Positions 8,491-16,110 of a DNA stretch of 64,000 bases are shown here, in pieces. The notes below the pieces were generated by a model that saw nothing but the letters and a program-made list of their open reading frames with translations, was not told the origin of the DNA and ran no database searches. Every line of letters starts with the position of its first letter. Within the stretch, counting starts at the first letter, position 1. A program made the translations under genes and the position numbers. The stretch comes from Lysinibacillus irui (GTDB taxonomy: Bacteria; Bacillota; Bacilli; Bacillales_A; Planococcaceae). The stretch spans positions 923,501-987,500 of the forward strand of contig NZ_CP113527.1 in assembly GCF_028877475.1 (NCBI RefSeq). Direction: 5' to 3'.

Positions 8491-9279
8491 AATAAAAAAG
8501 ATTCAAATTTATATAGTATTATCTGACATTTAAGAGTTTAATAAATTTTTCCGATTTATCACACTAAAGAAACAGAGTGTTTATATAATAAAAATTTGAT
8601 AATTACCTATTCTGAATATCAAAAATAAAATAAAAATAAAAAAATGATTTACTATACGGAAAATTCCTATTTTTTTGATAATATTATCAATATTTAAAAA
8701 ATGAATCGAAAGTCATAGATGTATAACCTTGAGGGAATTGTATAGATTTGTAGAAAATCTAAGTAAAACTAAGTGAATTAGTTTCTTTTGCAGGTAATTT
8801 CTTGCAAAATATGATCTCGAAACATGAATATTTTTATCTATTAATGATATATAAGAAACTTGTTTTGTAATTTTCTAGTATCATCCAATTGTGGATGAAG
8901 GCAAGAAAAAATAGAGCAATTGTATGAAAAATGGTACCCAAACTAAGAAAAAAATGGATTTAGTGAGAAGAGAAAATAAGGAATTATGTTTTTTTGAAAT
9001 AATTTCCGTGCTAGTTATATATACATCCATATATGCAAATGAATATTGTTTTATTCAGCAATTTATCATAAAGGGAAGTCACGGTTTTTGCCAGATGTTT
9101 ACCAAAGTAATCCACTTTACTAGTTTTGTTTTTTTGAGGATGTCAATTGTCTTACTGAAGAGGATTCAGCATGCAAATAATTACTAAAAATCTGACTTTT
9201 AATCTGCTGAAAACGTTATCAATAACCTTGAGAAATGATTTTCTTTCAAAAGCTAAGAGCTGTCATGTAAAAAAAGTAC
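8491..9279. other. AT-rich gene-free region with a perfect 16-bp palindrome (8675-8690)
   Basis: About 0.8 kb upstream of oppA without a convincing gene. The longest open frame (8924-9187, plus) has no ribosome binding site and unconvincing composition. The notable element is the perfect palindrome TTGATAATATTATCAA at 8675-8690, about 260 bases upstream of oppA. It resembles a Fur-type site without the central base of the usual 7-1-7 arrangement. Otherwise the sequence shows A/T runs only. Confidence 0.45.
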
Positions 9280-9280
9280 A

Positions 9281-9318
9281 AAAAAAGTGCATTCATATAT
9301 ATGAAATGCACTTTTTTT
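9281..9318 (-). terminator. Terminator of the chemotaxis receptor gene
   Basis: An AGTGCATT/AATGCACT stem around an inner CATATATATG is flanked by A-runs and T-runs on both sides (9281-9318). It lies immediately after the receptor stop codon. Both strands carry T-tracts, so it could be bidirectional. Confidence 0.85.
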
Positions 9319-9320
9319 AG

Positions 9321-11006
9321 TTATAGTTTAAAATTATTGATTTGATTCTGTAAATCTAAGGACTTTTCGCTTAAATCAGAGGCCACCTGATTGACTTGCT
9401 GCATCGTTATGGATTGCTCCTTGCTTGCTGTAGCGATAATTTGTGTACTTTCTGAGCTAGTTGAAGCACCTTGGGCAATTTCTGCGACAGAGGCAGCTAC
9501 CTGTTCTGCGCTGGCTGAAATTTCTTCTGAAGTAGCCGATATATCTTCTATTTGATTTGTCATATTATTTATTGCTTTTACGATAGCTTCAAATGCTTGT
9601 CCTGCATGTCCAATGATTTTCACACCCTCTGTGACAGAGTGCAAACCATCTAAAACAGCTTTTTCTACATTGCTTGTATCTTCTTGAATATCCTGGGTTA
9701 ATGCAACAATTTGATTAGCTGATTGCTTAGATTCCTCAGCTAATTTGCGTACCTCGTCTGCAACAACGGCAAATCCTTTGCCATGCTCTCCAGCACGTGC
9801 AGCTTCTATTGCTGCATTGAGCGCTAATAAGTTTGTTTGATCTGTAATGGCTGTAATGACAGCAGTTATTTGACCTATTTCTTCCGATTGTTTGCTCAAT
9901 TTTTGGACAAGAGTATTAATTACTTGCGTAGACTCATCAATTACATTCATTTGTTGTTGGGCCTCATCTACTGTAGTGTTACCGTTTGTTGCCAATTCAG
10001 ATGCTGAAACAGCATTATGAAGCAGCTGTTGAGTTGCCTCTGCTATACGTTGGACACCTATAGCTGTTTCATCCATTGCATGTGCACTTTCGTTAGCGGC
10101 AACTGTAGCAGCTACAGCAGCATTCGCTGTTTCATTTATACGTATTGTGATCTCATCTGCTGAGGCAGTAACTTCTTCAGTTGATGCAGAAAGCTCTTCT
10201 ACTGAAGCCGTTAAATGCTCTGCATTGTCTTGAATATGAGTTAAAAGATTTTTCAAGTTCCCCTTCATGGCATTAAATGCTGATGAAAGCTGGCCAATCT
10301 CATCCTTAGATTGGTAGGTAATGTCTTGATGATACAATTCACCACTAGCAACATGATTAGCTGCTTGAACAACAGCTTTTAAAGGACGAGAAATCGTTCG
10401 TTGTATATAGATCATGAGGAAAATGCCTAGAATAACACCGATAATAATAGCGATAACTGAAATAATTTGAGAATTGAATACTGCTTGCTTAGATTCTTTT
10501 GTGACGGCTTCCAGTTGATCTTTTTGGTAACTAACGATTTTATCGGAAACATCTTGTATTCCTTTGTTAGCTTGTTGCACATCACCATTCACTTTTTGCA
10601 AAGCGCCTTCAAGATTGCCTGCTTCAAAAAGTGCTAGTGCTTCTGTTGCTGACTCATTAAAACGATCATTATATGTATTTAAGTCTTTTGCATAAGCTTC
10701 CATTTCAGCTGAAGTAGATTTTCCGGTCATTTCCTCCACATGCTTGTCTAGCATATTTGCGTATTGTGTAAAGCTTTCTTTATTTGCAGGTTTGTCTTCG
10801 ATGATAATGGCACGAATGAAGAGCCCTTGCATAGCCATTTCAAATTGAATATTATCTGCTAGTTCTACTAGGGCAACGTGACCTTCCAATGCATTTTCAA
10901 TCTTCTTTTCTATGTTTGAAAATAACAGAAACATTATCACCAATGAAATAATTAGTGTCAAAATAATTGTAAAGAAACCAAAGCTTAATTTTTTTCCTAC
11001 AGACAT
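9321..11006 (-). CDS. Methyl-accepting chemotaxis receptor with four-helix-bundle-type sensor
   Basis: A 561-residue transmembrane chemoreceptor. Membrane helix 1 is at about 10-32, a helical extracellular sensor of about 150 residues follows (4HB_MCP-like), helix 2 is at about 182-204, then a HAMP domain ('[20 protein letters not shown]') and a long coiled-coil signalling domain. The conserved hairpin tip '[20 protein letters not shown]' binds CheA/CheW. The C-terminus 'NNFKL' has no CheR-docking pentapeptide. It is a single-gene unit between terminators. The ligand cannot be told from sequence. A sigma-D-like promoter lies upstream. Confidence 0.93.
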   Translation of the reverse strand: MSVGKKLSFGFFTIILTLIISLVIMFLLFSNIEKKIENALEGHVALVELADNIQFEMAMQGLFIRAIIIEDKPANKESFTQYANMLDKHVEEMTGKSTSAEMEAYAKDLNTYNDRFNESATEALALFEAGNLEGALQKVNGDVQQANKGIQDVSDKIVSYQKDQLEAVTKESKQAVFNSQIISVIAIIIGVILGIFLMIYIQRTISRPLKAVVQAANHVASGELYHQDITYQSKDEIGQLSSAFNAMKGNLKNLLTHIQDNAEHLTASVEELSASTEEVTASADEITIRINETANAAVAATVAANESAHAMDETAIGVQRIAEATQQLLHNAVSASELATNGNTTVDEAQQQMNVIDESTQVINTLVQKLSKQSEEIGQITAVITAITDQTNLLALNAAIEAARAGEHGKGFAVVADEVRKLAEESKQSANQIVALTQDIQEDTSNVEKAVLDGLHSVTEGVKIIGHAGQAFEAIVKAINNMTNQIEDISATSEEISASAEQVAASVAEIAQGASTSSESTQIIATASKEQSITMQQVNQVASDLSEKSLDLQNQINNFKL

Positions 11007-11029
11007 ATAGATACGCCCTTTCCGAAATG

Positions 11030-11056
11030 CTATCCAAGTTTTTATACTTTAATTTA
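11030..11056 (-). promoter_or_regulatory. Sigma-D (flagellar) type promoter candidate for the chemoreceptor
   Basis: On the minus strand, TAAA (11053-11056) is followed after exactly 15 bases by TTGGATAG (11030-11037), matching the GATA core of the SigD -10 GCCGATAT. It lies about 25-50 bases upstream of the receptor ATG. Chemoreceptors in B. subtilis are commonly SigD-dependent. Only half of the -10 matches. Confidence 0.42.
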
Positions 11057-11214
11057 GCTTTTAAGAAAGATAGAAGTCAATAAGCATTGAAGGAAACAGT
11101 TCAGATTATTCATATGTTTATTTTTAGTCATTATAATAAGGAAGATTGTCTGTGGAAATTTATCAAAATCTGTTCCTGTTTCTCGTTTTATAGTACGGAT
11201 TACGTGTGTGTATT

Positions 11215-11250
11215 ATAAAAAAGAAACCGATACAAATTGTATCGGTTTCT
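11215..11250 (-). terminator. Terminator of rqcH
   Basis: AGAAACCGATACAAATTGTATCGGTTTCT (arms 11222-11233 and 11239-11250) is a near-perfect inverted repeat. On the minus strand it is followed by a run of T (plus-strand A-run at 11217-11223). Confidence 0.88.
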
Positions 11251-11256
11251 ATCTCT

Positions 11257-12951
11257 TTATGACTGTTTTTTTAATTGTAAAATGACAGCTTCGTCTGGGT
11301 CAATATACAGTGTTTTTTGTTCAAAGTAAATCACAAAACCAGGTTTGGCACCATTTGGTTTTTTAACTTGTCGGATTTCTGTGTAATCTACTGGCACTGA
11401 GGAGGATTCTCTAGCCTTAGAAAAATAGGCTGCTAGCGTAGCTGCTTCACGCAATGTTGTTTCATCAGGTTCACTGGAATGGATAACAACATGGGATCCA
11501 GGAATATCCTTTGTGTGTAGCCAAATATCTGTACGTTTTGCTATTTTAAATGTTAGCATGTCATTTTGTTTATTGTTTTTTCCAACAGAAATCGTTATAC
11601 CTGTCGATGATACATAACGCTCTGGCTCAGGTTTCACTTGTTTTTTCTTTTTTTTCGCATGACGTAATTTTAAGTAACCTTGTTCTGCCAATTCTTCACG
11701 AATTTCCTCAATATCTCCAGGAGAAGCTTGCTGTACTTGCTGAGCAAGCATTTCAAAATAGGCAATTTCTTCTGTCGTTTTTTCAAGCTGCTCTTGAACC
11801 ATAATCAAAGCATTTTTTGCCTTTGTATATTTCGTATAATAACTTTGAGCATTTTCAATAGGTGTTTTACGTTCACTTACTGGAATCGTAATCTCTTCGC
11901 CCGTTTCACTATAGTAATTTGTAACCGTAACTTCTTTAACACCTTTTTCAAAGGCATAAATATTGGCCATTAAAAGTTCACCATATAGTTGGAATTGATC
12001 AAGCTTTGATGCACGCTCATAGTCCTTTGTAAGCTTTTTCGTTTTTAAGGATAGTTTATCAATTTCATTTTGTAGCCAGCGCTCTAAGTCTCCTGCTTGT
12101 TGTTTGACACGATCTCGCTCAGCACGTGCAAAGAAAACGCGGTCAAGTAGTTCATGAACATTAGGATAAACGGTTACTTCACCTTGCAAATGAGTCAGAT
12201 CAATAGGTGAGAAGTATGTTTTATTATTGTAGATGGCATACATTGGCTTCGTGCCACCATTCGCAAAGGAACCCATAAAATCTTTGAAGCATGTTAGTGT
12301 ATCCGATGCTGTAGTCAAACGGAACAATAATTCTTCAGCGTGAAGAGGTGAAAAACCAGCGAACTGTGTTACAACCTCTTGCGTTGTCCTTGCTTCAGCA
12401 AAAAACGATGTTAGCTCATCATCTGTAACCGTTAGAGGATTCCATTTATTTTGTGTAGGCGGTGCAATATAAGGTTGACCAGGTAACACAGTACGGAAAC
12501 TATTTACGGATGGAGGTAAATGTTTTAAACTATCAATAATTTTTCCTTGCTCTTGATCGATTAACAATAGATTACTATGTCTACCCATAATTTCAGCATG
12601 TATTTCCCTTACAATCGGGTCGCCAATTTCATTTTTGCTTTCAATTTCTACTATTATAATACGATCAAAATCACGCTGTTTAATGGAAGAAATAAAACCG
12701 CCCTCTAAATGTTTACGCAAAAGCATACAAAACATAGGGGGCTCTGCTGGGTTATCAATCGTATGCTCAGTTAAATGAACACGTGCATAAGAAGAATGGA
12801 TTGAAAACAATAATTTATGATTCTTTCCATTTGCACGCACATGTAATACAACCTCTTGCGCATTAGGTTGATGTATTTTCGTAATTCGACCAGTGACAAG
12901 CTGTTGTAGGTCGGCGGTCATTGAATAAGTAAATAAACCATCAAATGCCAT
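11257..12951 (-). CDS. rqcH: RqcH, ribosome quality control NFACT-family protein
   Basis: A 564-residue NFACT protein (formerly FbpA/YloA, 'fibronectin-binding'). In B. subtilis RqcH binds stalled 50S-peptidyl-tRNA complexes and recruits Ala-tRNA to add C-terminal alanine tails that mark nascent chains for degradation. The N-terminal NFACT-N domain (about 1-270) includes D96-R97 in the position of the B. subtilis DR pair needed for activity. A coiled coil covers about 280-430, and NFACT-R lies near the C-terminus ('DIWLHTKDIPGSHVVI'). I chose ATG 12951 over 12978 because AGAGGAA lies at ideal spacing and the protein then begins like its homologues. Divergent from yicC as in B. subtilis, but without yloB between them. 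Confidence 0.93.
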   Translation of the reverse strand: MAFDGLFTYSMTADLQQLVTGRITKIHQPNAQEVVLHVRANGKNHKLLFSIHSSYARVHLTEHTIDNPAEPPMFCMLLRKHLEGGFISSIKQRDFDRIIIVEIESKNEIGDPIVREIHAEIMGRHSNLLLIDQEQGKIIDSLKHLPPSVNSFRTVLPGQPYIAPPTQNKWNPLTVTDDELTSFFAEARTTQEVVTQFAGFSPLHAEELLFRLTTASDTLTCFKDFMGSFANGGTKPMYAIYNNKTYFSPIDLTHLQGEVTVYPNVHELLDRVFFARAERDRVKQQAGDLERWLQNEIDKLSLKTKKLTKDYERASKLDQFQLYGELLMANIYAFEKGVKEVTVTNYYSETGEEITIPVSERKTPIENAQSYYTKYTKAKNALIMVQEQLEKTTEEIAYFEMLAQQVQQASPGDIEEIREELAEQGYLKLRHAKKKKKQVKPEPERYVSSTGITISVGKNNKQNDMLTFKIAKRTDIWLHTKDIPGSHVVIHSSEPDETTLREAATLAAYFSKARESSSVPVDYTEIRQVKKPNGAKPGFVIYFEQKTLYIDPDEAVILQLKKQS

Positions 12952-13061
12952 ATGAATTCCTCTTTCCAATGATATCAAGCATCTTGGTACTTTCGTATTT
13001 TTTCATCATGCATTTGCTTTTGCAGTCTTTAAGCTCCTACAAATACACTGTTTGTATGTTT

Positions 13062-13090
13062 ATCATAGCATTTTTTAGGTGAATATTAAA
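13062..13090 (-). promoter_or_regulatory. Possible promoter of rqcH (extended -10)
   Basis: On the minus strand, TTTAAT (13085-13090), a 17-base spacer and TATGAT (13062-13067) preceded by TG (TGCTATGAT) form a plausible extended -10 promoter, about 110 bases upstream of the rqcH start. Confidence 0.35.
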
Positions 13091-13169
13091 ATATAGCTTC
13101 AATTGTGGTAGAATTAGCTTTTACTCTATCCAATTTTTTTTGGAGAGTCGTCATAATCGACAGAGCTTA

Positions 13170-13178
13170 TGTTATAAT
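13170..13178 (+). promoter_or_regulatory. Extended -10 promoter for the yicC-gmk operon
   Basis: TGTTATAAT is a perfect extended -10 (TGnTATAAT). It lies 33 bases upstream of the yicC start. The -35 region at 17-base spacing is poor, as is common with extended -10 promoters. Confidence 0.6.
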
Positions 13179-13211
13179 AATCCCAGTATGCAAAGAAAGG
13201 TGTGACGAACC

Positions 13212-14087
13212 TTGGTGCGTAGTATGACTGGTTTTGGCAGAGGTGTCACAACAACTAGAGACTTTCAATTAACCGTGGAAATGCGCTCGGTCAACCATCG
13301 CTTTTTAGAAATCAATGCAAAATTTCCGAAAGAATGGCTTGAAGCAGAAATTTTTGCTAAAAAACTTATTTCTCAAGCTTTGTCACGCGGCAAAATTGAT
13401 GTGATGGTATATGTGAAGGACTTAGATAACGTAGAGCAATCTATTGAGATTAATTGGTCATTAATTGAAGCGTATCGTAAGGCAAAGGAGCAATTAGCTA
13501 GTAAAGTACCACTTGAAGAAAAATGGACGATGCAAGAGCTTTTATCATTGGAACAGGCACTTGTACAACAAAAGCCACAACTTACACCTGAGGATTTACT
13601 TAGTGCTGTTGAACAAGCGATTTTACAAGCGATTGAACAGCTCGTACAAATGCGTGAGCGTGAAGGGCAAGAACTGCAAGAAGTTGTTGTACAATATAAA
13701 GAACAGTTAATGGAACAGGTGAATCAGATTCGTTTATGTTCTTCACTTGCTGTTGAAAAATATCGTACACGATTAGTAGAACGAATTTCTGAAATTGCAG
13801 ATGGCACATTGTTAGAAGATCGTTTACTAGCAGAAGTAGCAATTTTTGCAGAACGTGTAGATATCTCCGAAGAATTAGACAGATTAGATAGTCACTTCAA
13901 CCAGCTTGAAGAAACATTACTCGAAACGATTTCAGTGGGACGAAAATTAGACTTTTTAATGCAAGAAATACATCGTGAGATCAATACGATCGGTTCAAAG
14001 AATCAATCGACAGAAGCAGCTGTTGCTGTTGTTCAGGCGAAAACAATTTTAGAAAAGATGCGTGAGCAGGTTCAAAATATCGAATAA
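13212..14087 (+). CDS. YicC/YloC-family endoribonuclease
   Basis: A 291-residue member of the YicC family. The N-terminus 'RSMTGFGRG' followed by 'VEMRSVNHRFLEI' is the family signature, and the C-terminal DUF1732 domain carries 'RLDSHFNQLEE' and 'GRKLDFLMQEIHREINTIGSK'. YicC in E. coli is reported to have endoribonuclease activity; the role in Bacillales is less clear. The start is taken as TTG 13212, with AAAGGTG 9-15 bases upstream; GTG 13215 is possible. First gene of the operon running into gmk. The usual neighbour remA is not found downstream. Confidence 0.9.
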   Translation: MVRSMTGFGRGVTTTRDFQLTVEMRSVNHRFLEINAKFPKEWLEAEIFAKKLISQALSRGKIDVMVYVKDLDNVEQSIEINWSLIEAYRKAKEQLASKVPLEEKWTMQELLSLEQALVQQKPQLTPEDLLSAVEQAILQAIEQLVQMREREGQELQEVVVQYKEQLMEQVNQIRLCSSLAVEKYRTRLVERISEIADGTLLEDRLLAEVAIFAERVDISEELDRLDSHFNQLEETLLETISVGRKLDFLMQEIHREINTIGSKNQSTEAAVAVVQAKTILEKMREQVQNIE

Positions 14088-14130
14088 CTTGCACGTGTCT
14101 GTTATAAATTAAGGGAGATATAGAGAATAA

Positions 14131-14748
<618 letters not shown>

Positions 14749-14752
14749 ACCA

Positions 14753-14980
14753 ATGCTATACCCATCAGTAGATGCTTTAAAAAAAGAAATCGATTCAAAA
14801 TATTCATTAGTGAGCCTTGCTTCTAAACGCGCTCGCCAAATGCAAGAAGAACAAGACACAGAACGCTTACACAAGTATGTTTCTCATAAATACGTGGGTA
14901 AAGCACTTGAAGAAGTAGCGGCAGGTGTACTTACGAAAGTATCACAGGATGAGTCTGCTGTGTACGAAGACGAAATCTAA
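14753..14980 (+). CDS. rpoZ: DNA-directed RNA polymerase omega subunit
   Basis: A 75-residue protein with the omega signature 'MLYPSVDALKKEIDSKYSLVSLASKRAR', shortened here to its start: 'MLYPSVDALK', then 'SLVSLASKRARQM'. Omega promotes assembly and stability of RNA polymerase by holding the beta' subunit. GAGAGGAG lies before the ATG. It directly follows gmk, as in B. subtilis, where the protein is slightly shorter. Confidence 0.95.
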   Translation: MLYPSVDALKKEIDSKYSLVSLASKRARQMQEEQDTERLHKYVSHKYVGKALEEVAAGVLTKVSQDESAVYEDEI

Positions 14981-15050
14981 CATCCATGTAAAACACTATG
15001 TTTACGTGTATGCTAGTTTGCAGTAGATTTTGATTATACAGAATGCCGTG

Positions 15051-15079
15051 AGCTCCCAGGGAATCCTTCTTTGGGAGCT
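15051..15079 (+). terminator. Hairpin between rpoZ and the coaBC-like gene
   Basis: AGCTCCCA (15051-15058) pairs perfectly with TGGGAGCT (15072-15079) around a 13-base loop. No clear T-run follows, so it may be a weak terminator or a processing/attenuation structure. It lies 26 bases upstream of the next start codon. Confidence 0.5.
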
Positions 15080-15105
15080 TATCATTTGAAAGGAAGACAC
15101 CTAGC

Positions 15106-16110
15106 ATGAATAAAAATATTTTACTATGTGTTTCAGGCGGGATCGCGGTTTATAAGGCTGTGGCGCTCGTTAGTAAGCTGTCACAGGCGGGGGCAAATGT
15201 AAAGGTCGTCATGACTGCTTCTGCTAGACAGTTTGTGAATCCGTTAAGTTTTCAAGTGATGTCCAAAAATGATGTTTATTTTGACACCTTTGATGAAAAA
15301 GATTCAAGGGTGATTGCGCATATTGATTTAGCGGATTGGGCTGATTTGATTTTAGTAGCACCAGCGACAGCAAATATAATTGGAAAATTAGCCAATGGTA
15401 TCGCAGATGATATGATCACAACAACTCTTCTTGCTACTACTGCACCTGTCTGGATTGCGCCAGCAATGAATGTGCACATGTACGACCATCCAGCTGTAAA
15501 ACGTAATTTGGATAGACTATCTGCTGATGGTTATCAATTTATTGAGCCTTCGGAGGGGTTTTTAGCATGTGGTTATGTCGGAAAAGGACGTCTAGAGGAA
15601 CCAGAAAAAATTACTGCACTTGTGCAAGATTTCTTTTCAGGGAAAACTAAACCATTAGCAGGTCAAACAGTCCTAGTAATAGCAGGTGCCTTACAAGTGC
15701 CAGTGGATGAACAGCATATGATTAGCCCACAGGCAAACGGTCAAATCGGACATGCTTTAGCAGATGAGGCAAAAAGGCTAGGCGCCCATGTAATTGAAAT
15801 AGAAAATAGCAATTTATATGATGTGATTCAACAACTGGAAGCCTATAAAATTCAATATCCACAAGCATTTTTTATTTATGCAGCGAATGTACCAACCATC
15901 GAGAAAACGCCTATAGTTTCTGTAGAAGGAATGAAAGCAGTCACTTTTGGACAGCAAGTTCAAGGCAAACCGATGTTTAACATACTTTCTGATAGCTGGA
16001 TTGATTTTAGTGACCAAGCGCAGCTTAATGGCCAGTTCTTAGCTACTTCGAATCCTCAGTTTTTTGCACAGACACTTTGGTCTCATATTATAAAGGACGA
16101 GGCACAATGA
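15106..16110 (+). CDS. coaC: CoaBC-like protein: intact CoaC (PPC decarboxylase) domain, degenerate CoaB domain
   Basis: A 334-residue protein in the place of coaBC (usually about 400 residues). The N-terminal CoaC flavoprotein domain (1-180) looks complete: 'SGGIAVYKA', catalytic His72, 'APAMN' with Asn122, and the substrate-clamp Cys155 in 'ACGYVGKGR'. It should decarboxylate 4'-phosphopantothenoylcysteine. The C-terminal part (about 184-334) aligns with CoaB but has lost its motifs: 'AGALQVPVD' replaces the usual AGGT..P(I/L)D, 'ISPQANGQIG' replaces SNxSSGKMG (E. coli Asn210 corresponds to Pro208), and no CTP-binding GFxAET block or conserved lysine segment is seen. The ligase step is therefore probably done by another protein. 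AAAGGAAG precedes the ATG; the stop overlaps priA. Confidence 0.85.
   Translation: MNKNILLCVSGGIAVYKAVALVSKLSQAGANVKVVMTASARQFVNPLSFQVMSKNDVYFDTFDEKDSRVIAHIDLADWADLILVAPATANIIGKLANGIADDMITTTLLATTAPVWIAPAMNVHMYDHPAVKRNLDRLSADGYQFIEPSEGFLACGYVGKGRLEEPEKITALVQDFFSGKTKPLAGQTVLVIAGALQVPVDEQHMISPQANGQIGHALADEAKRLGAHVIEIENSNLYDVIQQLEAYKIQYPQAFFIYAANVPTIEKTPIVSVEGMKAVTFGQQVQGKPMFNILSDSWIDFSDQAQLNGQFLATSNPQFFAQTLWSHIIKDEAQ

Noticed and set aside
8675-8690. Fur box reading of the palindrome
   Set aside because: The canonical Fur 7-1-7 arrangement has a central base that is missing here, and no metal gene is nearby; kept only as an unassigned palindrome.
8924-9187. 87-codon open frame on the plus strand in the region upstream of oppA
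   Set aside because: No ribosome binding site, unusual composition for the genome, no recognisable motif; most likely chance in AT-rich DNA.
15643-16110. Frameshift or sequencing error as the cause of the abnormal CoaB domain
   Set aside because: The degenerate domain aligns over its length in one frame, keeps partial similarity on both sides of each lost motif, and ends in a normal ATGA overlap with priA.
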